The notes beneath the pieces were generated by a model. That model made no database searches. It had not been told where the DNA came from and saw nothing but the letters and a program-made list of their open reading frames with translations. The position numbers were made by a program, and so were the translations under genes. Shown piece by piece: positions 48,509 to 58,710 of a stretch of DNA of 64,000 nucleotides; position 1 is the stretch's first letter; every line of letters starts with the position of its first letter. Origin of the DNA: Chloropicon primus (taxonomy: Eukaryota; Chlorophyta; Chloropicophyceae; Chloropicales; Chloropicaceae); NCBI GenBank assembly GCA_023205875.1, contig CP060766.1:372001-436000 (forward strand), read 5' to 3'.

Positions 48509-51500
48509 TCAAACTTCCGCTGTGCCATTGGTGCTCGGCAGGTCCTGCCCCGCCGGGGCCTTGCTGCCCTGGACCTGCGAAGGTTCTTCGCTCCCCTGTT
48601 CCTCAGGGGGCTTCTCCCACCGCTCGTAGCGAACCGGCTCGTCGTGAATCGGGCAGTTGTACCCCGTTCTCTTGTACTCGGCTGGCTTGTAGGAGACGCC
48701 CCCGCTCCCCATGGCCGCAATCGATTTCGATTTCGCTCTCTTCTGCCTCCACACTTCCTTCTCCTTCTCCTCCTTCATCTGCTTCGTGATCGTGTTGTGC
48801 ACGTCCTTGTACGCCAGGGTCACCGAGGCGATGATGTCCCAGAACTCGGACTCGTTCTGGAGGGCTGCTGGATTCTCCCCGAAGTAGGACACCATGTCAG
48901 AAAAGCTCTTCTTGCATTTCTCCACCGCTTCGAGGAGGTCATTCTTCACCACGGTGGACTCCTCCACGAAGGTGGTCATCACGTCATAGTAAGCGTCGGC
49001 GACGATCTCGACGGCCACGCGGTCGACGCTCCCCCCCCCCTCCGGGTTCACGTTGAACTCCACCTTCACGGTCTCCACGGGCGAGTCCAGCTCGTACTTG
49101 GCGTCCATGAGATTCGATTCTATGGTCTCCAGGTGGCTCGCCACGTCCTGCAGGGAGGTCTTGATCTCCTTGCTGATCACGTGCGGAACCTCGTCAGCAA
49201 GTGATTTGGAATCCGGCCTGGCCTTCAAGATCATCTTCACGATGTAGTGCAACAAGTTGGAGTTGGAGTTATCCGTCGACCGGATGTCCTTGAGCTTGGA
49301 AAGTGCGCTCATGCGGTACCCCAAGGCGCTGCCAAGCCTCGTGCTGTGGTTCATGTAGTTGCCCAGCACCAGGGTGGACCTCAGAAGCAGGAGGAAAGTT
49401 CTTGACATTTTGATCTCGTGGACGGCCATGGTGTGGGCCTGCACGATGTTCTTGAGGTCCTCCAGCTGATCAATCAAAGTGAATTTGAGCAAGAAGGTCT
49501 TCATCCTCGAATCGATGTTCGGGATCTCGAGCAGCTTGAGGCAGAACTTCTCAGCATCGCTCAGCTTGGAGGAATTGCCCGCCGCGTGCAAGCTCAGAAG
49601 CACCTTCTTCTCGTCATCTGTCGGGATGCACTTGATGATGGCTTCGACGTTCTCCGAGGACATGAAGATATCGCCGTCGAGCCTGATGATTCCCCGGATG
49701 ATGGTGTCCTGCGGCACGTTGAACTTGGCAAGACTGATGCCCACCGCCGTCGCCCTCTTCATGTCCATCGCCATGACCGTCTTCTTTGCCTCCTTTGTTC
49801 TGTTCAGGTTGATCTTCTTCCTCACTGCCATGCTGAACGAGCTTTCGAAGGTGCTCGTCAGCTCGAGCGTCTTTCGCAAGTCATCGAGCGCCTTTTTCTT
49901 CTGCGTCGGGTTTTTGGAAGAATCCCAGAACGTCTGCTTGGCCCTCGTGTCCGGCAGCTTCGTCCAGTGAAAGGCCTTCATCTTCTTCCCTGGCTTTGGG
50001 CCTGGGTCCACCAGGGCCCCAGCCCTTCCAGGCATCGGCGGAGGAGGGGGCGCACCTGGCCTGCCAGGCATTCCTGGAGGCGGGGGCGGCGGCGGAGGCC
50101 CCCCACGGCCCCCCGGGGGAGGGGGAGGAGGGGGCGCCCCGGAAGGCACAGGCTTCTTCTTCGGCGTCGGCGCCAGGCAACGAGAAAGGCTGTCCTTGAA
50201 GATGTCTATCGTGTGAGACAGGTAGTTGTCCTCATCGTCCGAGAACTCTGCGATCGCGTTCAGCAATCCGCACTCTAGCATCTTTTCCAACCAAGCCTTC
50301 CTCAGATCAGTGCTGTCGACCTTGCTGGAGTCCGCTTGGCTTCCTTCTGCCATCGGCGACGTCAGGACAATGTTTATGAAGGTCATGATGTGACTCTTGA
50401 GGTCTATGTCAGCATCCGTGATCTTCAAGAGGTTCACGAGTGACAGAGTGATGAGGGGAAGCTCCAAGCTCTTTCCCGGCGCCTCCTGCTCGGGCGTGAA
50501 CTCGGCGAACTTTGCGTGAAGCTTGGGCGTGCACATGCCGTTGGTGTTCACCTCAATGCTATCGCTCACGTTAAGCATCGCTTTCATGACCTTGTTGAAC
50601 GCCTCGTTGCTGTACAGGCACAGGGCAGTCGCAATCTCGAAAATGAGCTTGGATGCGTCCGGGAAGACTGGGCTCAGGGCCCTCAACAGTCTTGAGATGC
50701 TGTCCTGGTTCGCGATGAGGCCGTCCATGCACACGTGGTTGTTCGTCAGCCCCCTCGTGCAGTTCATCACCTCGTGCCACGCCTCCGTATTGCACCTGTC
50801 GTTCGATGGGTTGAACTTCAAGACATCCTCCTTTCCTGACGGCTTGGAATGGAACTCAAACCCGTTGGGAGAGCCAAGCAAGTCGCTCCTGTCCATGATT
50901 CCCTCCTCCGTGTGCACCTTCCCTTCCAAGCTCTTGATGGCGCAGAGGAAGATCTTCGTGACAAGTGGGATGCCTTGCAGGGAGACGAAGAGCCGAAGCC
51001 ACGCGGCGGAGTTGTAATTCAGTCCATCCCTCAGCCCCCGAAGCAGGAACACGTTGAAGGGCTTCCCGTGCAGCTCACAGATGAGCCCCTCCGGGGACAC
51101 GAAGTCGCCCTTCTTGCTGGGCGACTGCGGCCTTGGCGTCTGCCAAGCCGCCCAATCCGGCTCGATCTTGGTCAGCTCCAGGAGGAGGAGCGACTTGGCC
51201 GCCAAGGAGGTGCTTGGGTTGCAGTTGCTGCTCGCCATTTGAGGCGGCGTCCCGGAAGGGAGTGGCGTCACCGGGGTGCCACTGGCGCTGGGCGTTGGCG
51301 GCCCACCACTCCTAGGAGTCGACGATGCGTCGCTCTGCTTGGCGATTTCCAGCCAACCGAGGAGAGAGCTCAGCTGCAGCTCCGTAAATGCCTTCGGGTG
51401 CTTTGTGATGAAGTCCAGCGCCCTGGCGTACTGCTCCTCGAGGGACTGCAGAGGCAAATCGGCCGTGTAGTTCAGCCGTAGGAGCTGCAATGGCGTCACC

Positions 51501-51715
51501 GGGGTCACGGACCCGTCCATCGCGTTGCTGTTCCTGCTCTTCCTCTGGGGAGACATCGTTTGCCTGCTCCCCGCACTCGGCGGGTACCCGTTCCCGGAGC
51601 CCTGCTCCGGCGTCTTCAGCACGACCCTGTCCGGCAGCTGTTGCTGGGGCGTCGCCGCTCCAAAGAGAGCCCCGAACACGCTCCCCGTTCGCGTTTTCCT
51701 TCTGTTCGCACTCAT
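48509..51715 (-). CDS. Formin (GBD/FH3-like + FH1 + FH2)
   Basis: A single exon of 1068 residues. Residues about 85-510 look like the armadillo-type GBD/FH3 region of Diaphanous-related formins (LLLLELTKIEPDWAAWQT, HEVMNCTRGLTNNHVCMDGL, IALTSP-like NIVLTSPMAEG). Residues about 520-570 are FH1 polyproline with Gly (PPPPPPGGRGG). FH2 follows, with KMKAFHWTKLP (about 578), DLKNIVQAHTMAVHEI and the hallmark LVLGNYMNHSTRLGSALGYR (about 785). Formins nucleate and elongate actin filaments using profilin-actin bound at FH1. A classical C-terminal DAD is not obvious; the tail is Gln/Glu/Pro-rich. A GBD/FH3-bearing formin differs from the class I and II formins of land plants. Confidence 0.92.
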   Translation of the reverse strand: MSANRRKTRTGSVFGALFGAATPQQQLPDRVVLKTPEQGSGNGYPPSAGSRQTMSPQRKSRNSNAMDGSVTPVTPLQLLRLNYTADLPLQSLEEQYARALDFITKHPKAFTELQLSSLLGWLEIAKQSDASSTPRSGGPPTPSASGTPVTPLPSGTPPQMASSNCNPSTSLAAKSLLLLELTKIEPDWAAWQTPRPQSPSKKGDFVSPEGLICELHGKPFNVFLLRGLRDGLNYNSAAWLRLFVSLQGIPLVTKIFLCAIKSLEGKVHTEEGIMDRSDLLGSPNGFEFHSKPSGKEDVLKFNPSNDRCNTEAWHEVMNCTRGLTNNHVCMDGLIANQDSISRLLRALSPVFPDASKLIFEIATALCLYSNEAFNKVMKAMLNVSDSIEVNTNGMCTPKLHAKFAEFTPEQEAPGKSLELPLITLSLVNLLKITDADIDLKSHIMTFINIVLTSPMAEGSQADSSKVDSTDLRKAWLEKMLECGLLNAIAEFSDDEDNYLSHTIDIFKDSLSRCLAPTPKKKPVPSGAPPPPPPPGGRGGPPPPPPPPGMPGRPGAPPPPPMPGRAGALVDPGPKPGKKMKAFHWTKLPDTRAKQTFWDSSKNPTQKKKALDDLRKTLELTSTFESSFSMAVRKKINLNRTKEAKKTVMAMDMKRATAVGISLAKFNVPQDTIIRGIIRLDGDIFMSSENVEAIIKCIPTDDEKKVLLSLHAAGNSSKLSDAEKFCLKLLEIPNIDSRMKTFLLKFTLIDQLEDLKNIVQAHTMAVHEIKMSRTFLLLLRSTLVLGNYMNHSTRLGSALGYRMSALSKLKDIRSTDNSNSNLLHYIVKMILKARPDSKSLADEVPHVISKEIKTSLQDVASHLETIESNLMDAKYELDSPVETVKVEFNVNPEGGGSVDRVAVEIVADAYYDVMTTFVEESTVVKNDLLEAVEKCKKSFSDMVSYFGENPAALQNESEFWDIIASVTLAYKDVHNTITKQMKEEKEKEVWRQKRAKSKSIAAMGSGGVSYKPAEYKRTGYNCPIHDEPVRYERWEKPPEEQGSEEPSQVQGSKAPAGQDLPSTNGTAEV

Positions 51716-52799
51716 GATATTGCACCAACGTCACAACAACAAGTCGTGTTGCCTCTAGGTGGCGTTCTCTCTCTCTGTCTCTTCTTCACACAGGCCTCAG
51801 GCCAGAGGACACCACAAGCGCGCGAGGTCCGTCCCTACCGCCTCGTGCCCTCCCTGTCCCTCCGAGCCAATCCTGCCATTGCGAAAAGCGGCCTCTCCTT
51901 CCGGCCTCAAGAGGTTTCAACACCGAGCGTCCTCGTGTGGCCGCCTTGCTAGGCTCTCTCTGCCACCGTCCTCTTCTCGCCCAAGCGAAGAAGGGTACCC
52001 GTCGAGAGCCCAAGAGACAAGTTACCAGCAAGTGGCGCGTCTTCCTGTCCAATGCACGGCCTTGCTTGACTCGGGACGGTCTCTTTGCTCGACGGTCTCT
52101 CTCTCTCTCCTTCCCTGAGCTCTTGGTTTTGCCTCTCCCACACGAAGGAGACCTTTGCACGAAAGCCAAGAGAGGTCTCTGGTCTGTGAACACAGACAGA
52201 AACTTGGTCAAAGCTTCGGTACCAATGGAAAGCCCGAGAGATGAGGTATCGAGTGACGGTATCCTTTGTCGTACCCCGGTCCTGGGTCTAGAACCGGCGC
52301 CTTGAGTGACCTGCTGATGGCTGCTGATGCTGGGATCGACCCCGATGGCGATGCTGCTGCTTGCTTGGACAAAAATCAAAGATTGCATCTTGGAGAGACA
52401 GAGACGTGAGACAGACACAGAGAGAGACGTGAACTTGACAGGTGGGAAGGGAAAGGGAGGCATTCCCTTAAGCAAACCCCAAGACAAGACCACCAACGAA
52501 GCGAAGGATCTCCCTCGCCCTCGCCCTCTCTCTCTCTCTCGTCAGTTCAGTGAAATGAACGTCTCCTGATGAACGAATGAGGATAAATAACGTCTTGTGA
52601 AGAAAGAGCTCTTCGGCGGAAGGAAGAGCCCACGAAGAGAATACAAGGCGAGGAGAGCCCTGGGATCGGTGAGCAGATTAAGCGAAGAGCTTGGCGACCT
52701 TCATCGACGCCCGGACGAACACATTCAACGTAGAAGTTAGTTCACTGGTGCCTTAGACGCTCCAGCATCGCAACCATTGGAAACCGCAACACCACCACC
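51716..52799. promoter_or_regulatory. Divergent region between formin and malate dehydrogenase
   Basis: 1084 bp without a supported gene. The proximal 600 bp are pyrimidine-rich and likely include the formin leader. Near 52600-52640 a weak element-like stretch (AAAGAGCTCTTCGGCGGAAG) precedes the MDH gene. No clear core palindrome is present. Confidence 0.45.
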
Positions 52800-53994
52800 A
52801 TGGGGAAGGGAGGAGAACCTGTGAGAGTTCTGGTCACCGTAAGTCATTCATTCCCCAACAACGTGGCATCACCATCACCATCACCATCACCATCACCTTC
52901 ACCATCACCATCACCATCGTCATCGTGATGTGAATCTTCATCGTTTCCTGACGATTGCCTCCCTCCTTTGATGTTCTTGTCCTCCGCTTGTTCAACATAT
53001 CCATCAATCTTATCCTCATGTTTTCTTTTTGATGCAGGGAGCCGCCGGTCAGATTGGATACGCGCTTGCTCCGATGATCGCCAGAGGTCTGATGCTCGGA
53101 CCGGACCAGCCTGTGATCCTTCACTTGCTTGAGATACCTCCTGCCGCCACGGCGCTCGAGGGCGTCTGCATGGAGCTGACCGATGCCGCGTTCCCCTTGT
53201 TGCAGGGTGTGGTGGCCACCACGGATCCAGCCGTGGCCTGCAAGGATGTGGACATCGCTTGCTTCATCGGTGGGTTCCCGAGGAAGGCTGGGATGGAGAG
53301 GAAGGATGTGATGAGCAAGAATGTGAACATCTACAAGTCGATCGCGAGCGGCATCGAGGCCCACGCCAAGCCGACCGTGAAGTGCGTCGTCGTCGCCAAC
53401 CCCGCGAACACGAACGCATACATCTTGAAGAAGTACGCGCCGAAGATGGACAAGAAGTCGATCACTTGCCTGACCAGGTTGGACCACAACAGGATGGTGG
53501 GCCAGATCGCTGAGAGGTGCAAGGTTCCGAACGCCAAGGTGGACGGGGTTATCGTTTGGGGCAACCACTCGAGCACCCAGTATCCTGACGTGAACCACGG
53601 CACCGTGGGAAGCAAGACGATCAGGGAGGCCATCAACGACGACGCTTACCTGAACGGAGAGTTCATGACCACGGTCCAGAAGAGGGGGGCGGCCATCATC
53701 GCGGCAAGGAAGCTGAGCAGCGCCTTGAGCGCGGCCTCCTCCGTCTGCGACCACGTCAGGAACTGGGTCGTCGGCATGGAGGGCAGGAAGTACGTGAGCA
53801 TGGGAGTGGTGAGCGACGGGTCCTATGGCATCACCGAGGGCCTCGTCTACAGCTTCCCCTGCGTCTGCAAGGGCGGGGAGTGGTCCATCGTCCAGGGCCT
53901 CGAGATCGACCCCAGGTCCAAGGACCTCATGGAGGCCACCCACAAGGAGCTCCTGGAGGAGAAGGATCTCGCCCTCTCCTGCTTGGAGGAATGA
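52800..53994 (+). CDS. MDH: Cytosolic-type NAD malate dehydrogenase
   Basis: Exons 52800..52838 and 53038..53994 (199-nt intron) encode 331 residues. The short exon 1 gives [13 protein letters not shown], and exon 2 opens with the NAD motif [12 protein letters not shown]. Landmarks include [15 protein letters not shown] (Arg substrate loop), [29 protein letters not shown] and the catalytic [12 protein letters not shown]. There is no transit peptide, and the PRKAG loop is that of the cytosolic eukaryotic enzyme. It interconverts malate and oxaloacetate for the malate valve and shuttles. The intron begins with a (CAT)n/(CCATCA)n repeat of about 55 bp. Very C-biased codons indicate high expression. 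Confidence 0.96.
52866..52925. repeat. ATCACC hexanucleotide repeat in the MDH intron
   Basis: About nine imperfect CATCAC/CATCAT units lie directly after the 5' splice site of the first MDH intron. Confidence 0.92.
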
Positions 53995-54654
53995 AGCGGC
54001 GGCGGCATCAACCACGGAACCAAACAGCAGCAAGAAGGGCAAGACCAATTCTTAAACCGATTCTTTAATTACGACGACGATCCCCCCCCTTTGATTGCGA
54101 TGATCGGTTCGGTTGTTGTCCAACTCTCTCTCTCTCTCAAAGACGCCATGTCATGCTCCATCTCCAAAAGCAAGCATCTTGACGGCCGGGCGTTACGAAG
54201 AGAGCCGGCCGGAGCGTTACGAACCGGAAGGCAGCAAAGAGGTGAGTTGAGGGAACGGGGGCCTTGTGTGAAGACCGAAGGAGGCGGGAGCGGTGAAGAT
54301 AAACTTCGTGACACCTACGTATGACACGCACCGTGATTTGAAACTTCGTAATTGGGTAATTCTGAGCTCCCCCACCCCCTGAGGGTCTTCGAGGCACCAA
54401 GCCTCCTCCGTGTCGAAAGAAAGAAAGGAAGCGTTTTCTTTCTTGTGCGGCACGCGTCGCGTGCTTGGACTTGAGCTGGAGCGGGTCCACTGACGGTTTG
54501 CTTCATGCGCAGGTCAGCGAGAGAGGGAGAGAGAGAGAGAGAGAGAGGTTTCTCCTTCCTTCCTTCTTCTTCCTCCTCGCAAGAAAAGAAGAAGAAGAAG
54601 CTTTCTCTTTGTGTTTTTCTTTCTCGCAGGTGGTCAAACACGAAGGCTCTTAAC
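53995..54654. promoter_or_regulatory. Region upstream of the CNBD channel gene
   Basis: 660 bp. An AT-rich MDH 3' flank is followed by TTACGAA repeats (about 54190-54220), a GA run (54523-54547) and a partial element-like GGAAGCGTTTTCTTTCTTG at 54427. A likely intron runs from CGCAG|GTCAGC (54513) to CTCGCAG (54629). If used, it could add a start codon at 54505. Confidence 0.5.
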
Positions 54655-56775
54655 ATGGAGCACGATCCGGAGGCGCGTTCGAACGAGACCTCGTGGCTCA
54701 GCCGGATCCCTTCCTGCTTCAGGCGCGAGCGGAAGGAGAAGAGGTACGACAGCCTCCCGAGCATGGACGACGAGATGCACGGCACGGAGGTAGTGCAAGA
54801 CAGGTGGAAGAGCGTTCTGATTCCCCTGATGTGGCGGTACAAGAAGACCAAGCTCAGCAAGCACGCGATTCTCCAAATGGAGCTCCAGGCCATCGGCGTG
54901 GCGGGCACGGAGGAGCGCGACAAGGGCCTCATCCACCCTTCGTCGAGGACGGCCCAGGTCTGGCGGGGCATCATGGCCCTCACGGTCCTCTGCTGCTTGC
55001 TGGAAGTTCCATTCATTTGCGCCTTTACGCCCCTCGACGACGACGGGATCATCTCTCGCCCGGAGGAGTACTTTCACCTGTTCTACAGGCTGGTCGTCGA
55101 CCTCATCTTCGTCGCCGACATCTTCGTCAACTTCAAAATCGGGTACCACAAGCTCGGGGCGGTGGTGATGAACCAGGACCTCATCGAGAGGCACTACCTG
55201 AGGCACGGCTTCGTGAGGGACGTGGTCGCGGCTTTGCCGATCTTGGTGCTGCCTCTCACGGTCGTCTTCAGCATCATGTGCTCGCACGGCGCCTGCCCGC
55301 CCACTTGGGTGAGGTACTACATGCGGTGGTTCCGCCTCCTTCAGCTCGTCAAGGTTGGGGCCGCCATGGAGCAGCTGCAGCTTGTCCTGGAGGTGCTCTC
55401 CGATGCGACGAGCACCCTCCTCACCGGCGTGGTCCGACTGCTCCTGTTCTTCATCATCCTGACGCACTGGTTCACGTGCATCTGGTTCTGGGTCCAGGTC
55501 AACCCCCTCAACTTCAACGTCGAGAAGGATGGCCACGAGATGTACCAGCTGACCCTGGCGGACTCGTGGGTCGCGAACGCGTCTCCGGGGGATCCCGCGA
55601 TCTCCATTTGCGTGCAGAGCTTCATGGACGGCCATATCACGATGGCGGAGACGATCATTTTGTACATCAATTGCTACTACTGGGCCAGCAGTGCGAACGA
55701 TGCGTACACCACCCAGAACACTTCGGAGAAATTCATCGCGATCCTTGCCCAGATCCTGATAGAAAACGGGTTCATGGCTTACATCCTCGCCACCCTGATC
55801 TCGTCCATCGAGGAGCACTCGAGGTCGACGAAGAAGCACACCATCTACAGGTCCAAGATCGACGCCGTCAATGACTTCATGAAGCACGAGGGCTTCCCGG
55901 GAGGCATCATCGACAACGTCCGAGAGTACTACAAGTACGTTTGGCTGCCGCAGCAGATCGACTTTACTGAAGCGAACCTTCACGACGAGCTGCCGCACTA
56001 CTTGAGGACAGAGGTCATGTCAATCATCACCAGGAAGGTGTTGCTGACGTCCGACTTTATGACCAAGTTCTTCTCGAACAACGCGGGCGACGGAGCGATG
56101 GGGGGGTCTTCGGCTGACCCAAGGTCCAAGACCGCCTGGATCAAGCAGATCTCAGAGATGCTCGTCCCCAAGTTCTTCATCGCCCAGCAATACGTCATGA
56201 GGCAGGGGGACATTGGCACGGAGCTCTACATAGTCAAACAGGGCAAGATCGCCGTGGAGATCGACAAGGACGACGGCTCCAAGTTGGTGGTGGCGGAGCT
56301 TGGCCCAGGGAGCGTGATCGGCGACGTCGCTCTCTTGGGCCTGAACACAACCAGGACTGCGAGCATTCGCACCATCACGAATTGCATCATCTTCGAGCTG
56401 ACGCAGGAGGACATGCAAAAGGTTTGGGACAAAGATCCAACGCTTAAGGTGTACATGCTGGCGGTGGCAAAGGAGCACTTGGAAAGGAGGAAAGGGAAAC
56501 CCAAGGAAAAGGAAGACCCGCCGGGAGACGACAGGGGGGGCGGGGGCACTTCAGGCGGGGGCAGCTTTCCAAGCACCTCCGGGCAGGATTCTGCTCCCGT
56601 GAACAAATGGAAATTTGCAAGGACACAGTCTTTGAAAAGGAAAGGTTCGCCAGCGCAGCCAATTTTGAGGACGGAGAGCGAGGAGGTTCAGGCAAGGGAA
56701 ATCAAGGCCCTGGAGGATGACCACCCGAATCTCCAAAAGGTGTTAGAACCAAGCCCGCCTAAGAACTCCTCGTGA
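54655..56775 (+). CDS. Six-helix cation channel with cyclic-nucleotide-binding domain
   Basis: 706 residues from ATG at 54655. Splicing of 54513-54629 would add an in-frame MRRWSNTKALN from an ATG at 54505. The first membrane helix is near 105-125 (GIMALTVLCCLLEVPFICAF), with YRLVVDLIFVADIFVNFKIG as S2/S3. An Arg-poor S4 (WVRYYMRWFRLLQLVKVG) and two later helices follow. The pore segment reads INCYYWASSANDAYTTQN and lacks the TVGYG-type K+ filter. The CNBD spans about 505-600, with YVMRQGDIGTELYIVKQGKI and GDVALLGLNTTRTAS; the usual G-E of the phosphate cassette is G-D. The C-terminal tail is Gly/Ser-rich. It probably conducts Na+/K+/Ca2+ under nucleotide control. Confidence 0.88.
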   Translation: MEHDPEARSNETSWLSRIPSCFRRERKEKRYDSLPSMDDEMHGTEVVQDRWKSVLIPLMWRYKKTKLSKHAILQMELQAIGVAGTEERDKGLIHPSSRTAQVWRGIMALTVLCCLLEVPFICAFTPLDDDGIISRPEEYFHLFYRLVVDLIFVADIFVNFKIGYHKLGAVVMNQDLIERHYLRHGFVRDVVAALPILVLPLTVVFSIMCSHGACPPTWVRYYMRWFRLLQLVKVGAAMEQLQLVLEVLSDATSTLLTGVVRLLLFFIILTHWFTCIWFWVQVNPLNFNVEKDGHEMYQLTLADSWVANASPGDPAISICVQSFMDGHITMAETIILYINCYYWASSANDAYTTQNTSEKFIAILAQILIENGFMAYILATLISSIEEHSRSTKKHTIYRSKIDAVNDFMKHEGFPGGIIDNVREYYKYVWLPQQIDFTEANLHDELPHYLRTEVMSIITRKVLLTSDFMTKFFSNNAGDGAMGGSSADPRSKTAWIKQISEMLVPKFFIAQQYVMRQGDIGTELYIVKQGKIAVEIDKDDGSKLVVAELGPGSVIGDVALLGLNTTRTASIRTITNCIIFELTQEDMQKVWDKDPTLKVYMLAVAKEHLERRKGKPKEKEDPPGDDRGGGGTSGGGSFPSTSGQDSAPVNKWKFARTQSLKRKGSPAQPILRTESEEVQAREIKALEDDHPNLQKVLEPSPPKNSS

Positions 56776-56883
56776 ACTTTTTGTGATGTATATATATATA
56801 TGAATGTGTATAAATAGAATAGGCTTGGGTTGTCGTGCCCCCCGCCCCCCCCCCCGACAAAAACACTTGTGTTCGTGTTATAC

Positions 56884-58332
56884 TCAATTGGAGAGGACGT
56901 TCATAAGGTGCTTGGTCACGGACAGGGACTGCTCGTCCGCTGGCCTCGCCTGGATGTAGTTGTGAGGAATTTTGTTCGCGCCGATGTCCAGCTTCACATC
57001 CACTCTCTTCCAGCTCAGCTTCTGCAAGCTTTCGATCATGATGTCCTGGAGTCTTGTGTGGCTCGTGATGTCGATGGTCACCTTGCGCTTCAGCTTGTTC
57101 TCCCGTTGGCTCTGGCTCTTGGAGTTGGTCTCCTCCACGATGCCCTTCTTGTTGACCCCCAGCAGGTGGGCGGGCATCTCCGACACCTTCCTGATCGAAG
57201 CGTTGGGCCAGCTCACCATGTGGTCCCCCTGCACGTTGGAGTAAAGCGTGCGGGACTTGAAAGCCGCCAAGGCCTTCCCGAACGGAATAAGCTTCTTCCT
57301 CCTCTCCATCGTGGTGCTGTCAGCCGGGAAGTACTTGTTGTAGTGGTAGTCGATGATCTCCTCGCTCAAGCCGTTCACTGCCAGCTGAAACACCACCGGG
57401 AGGCCGTCCATGTTGGGGTCCATGGCGTCTTTCATGAAGAGCTGCCGCCCCGTCCTCCTGTACAGGAGCGCCGCGCCGGGGGCGGCCGCGACGTTGGTGA
57501 TCAAGCCGATCCCCGCGCCAATGATCGGAATTCCAGTCAAGTACCGCAGAAACGGGACCTCGTTCTCGCTGGAGCTGGAAGCGTCGCAGCCCAGGTGGGG
57601 CGAGACGATGGTGGCAAAGTGCCTGGGCCTCAAGCCGTACATGGTCCCCGTCTCCTGGCAGTACAGCACGCCCAAGGCATACCTCGAGATGAGCCCCCCG
57701 AGCGAATGCCCCACCACGGACAACGTCTTCAGGCTCGGCTGCTCCCTCACGATGTCCTTGATCTCCTCGGCCAGCCGACCGCCGCAGGTATCGATGCCAT
57801 CGAACGTCTTCAAGAAGCTGTTCGCCTGGCTCACGTGGACCAGCATCCCGTCCCTCGGGGCGCCGATGCCCCCGACCGCCCCTCCACCCCCGCCCTTCGA
57901 CGTGAAGAACTTCTGGAACTCCAACCTGATCGCCGTCCAGTCGAAAGGCGTCCCTCCGAGGCCATGCACCAGGACGCACAGGTGCGTGGGCCCGTCCCCG
58001 TCGACGCCCTCGGGCTCCACACCCCTCACCTCCTTTGCCGGAAACTGCGTCACCCTCCGCTTCGCCTTCCTGCCTCTTCTTCTAGATCCCTTCTCCACTC
58101 CTCCTGCCGCGATGGACGTCGTTGTCATCAGCCCCTGAAGCGTTTCGAACAAGTTACTCGTCCCTTTCTTGATGGTTTCCAGCGGACCTCCCGCCGTCTC
58201 TTGCCTCGCGGGACAAGTGTTTGCCCTCCGCACCACGCGGCGACCGACCACGCTCTCCCACCTCGGAGACTCTCTGCTTCTGCTCTCTCCAACCTCTTTG
58301 CCCTCCTGCGTCCTGCGTCCTGCTCCAGCCAT
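56884..58332 (-). CDS. DUF676/ROG1-type serine lipase
   Basis: A single exon of 482 residues from ATG at 58332 (MAGAGRRTQEGKEVGESRSR); the open frame continues upstream but is low-complexity. An alpha/beta-hydrolase core starts with LCVLVHGLGGTPFDWTAI (oxyanion region). It has the nucleophile elbow VVGHSLGGLISRYALG (Ser near 206) and TIVSPHLGC. Acid and His candidates follow in the C-terminal lobe (YSNVQGDHMVSWPNASIR). Family members cleave lipid esters in yeast and plants; the substrate here is unknown. The basic N-terminus could be a targeting peptide, but this is unclear. The 3' end converges on the CNBD channel gene. Confidence 0.9.
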   Translation of the reverse strand: MAGAGRRTQEGKEVGESRSRESPRWESVVGRRVVRRANTCPARQETAGGPLETIKKGTSNLFETLQGLMTTTSIAAGGVEKGSRRRGRKAKRRVTQFPAKEVRGVEPEGVDGDGPTHLCVLVHGLGGTPFDWTAIRLEFQKFFTSKGGGGGAVGGIGAPRDGMLVHVSQANSFLKTFDGIDTCGGRLAEEIKDIVREQPSLKTLSVVGHSLGGLISRYALGVLYCQETGTMYGLRPRHFATIVSPHLGCDASSSSENEVPFLRYLTGIPIIGAGIGLITNVAAAPGAALLYRRTGRQLFMKDAMDPNMDGLPVVFQLAVNGLSEEIIDYHYNKYFPADSTTMERRKKLIPFGKALAAFKSRTLYSNVQGDHMVSWPNASIRKVSEMPAHLLGVNKKGIVEETNSKSQSQRENKLKRKVTIDITSHTRLQDIMIESLQKLSWKRVDVKLDIGANKIPHNYIQARPADEQSLSVTKHLMNVLSN

Positions 58333-58655
58333 CCTCGCTCTCGCTCTCGCTCTCGACAAAGCAGAAGACGAAGACGAAGACGCTCGGCGAAGGCAAGAAG
58401 CGACGGAAGCAAAGGGGTCAGACCTCAGCGCGACCTCGAAGCGCCCCGTCGTCGTCGTCGTCGTCCTCAGTGCGATGATGATGCTCGTCGTCGATGCGAT
58501 GCGCTTCTCCTCGCCTCGCCCGAGAGATGGCACGTGGAGGATCAGCATCGGGCGATCGAACTGAGAGGTGATGGTGATGGATGGAGGAGGGGAGAGAAGG
58601 TGGGAGGAGGAGGAGGGAAGGGGCGGGGATGGTGGAAGTTTGACCTTGGAGGACA

Positions 58656-58710
58656 CTGAAGACGCTGTCTCTTACCTCCTCCTCTTTCCAAAGAGCCATC
58701 ACTTGTTGCA
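58656..58710 (+). promoter_or_regulatory. Palindromic promoter-linked element, variant copy
   Basis: Reads GAAGACGCTGTCTCTTACC, CCTCTTTCCAAAGAGCCATC, ACTTGTTGCAACAAGG, GGTGAGGGGTG. The core palindrome has CC/GG in place of CG. It lies 1.1 kb from the kinase ATG and 0.3 kb from the lipase ATG. Confidence 0.6.

Noticed and set aside
48446-48520. tRNA gene
   Set aside because: Only a D-arm-like TGGTGTAGTGGT is present. No acceptor pairing, anticodon stem or GGTTCGA T-loop is seen in normal order. It is kept as a weak finding, not a feature.
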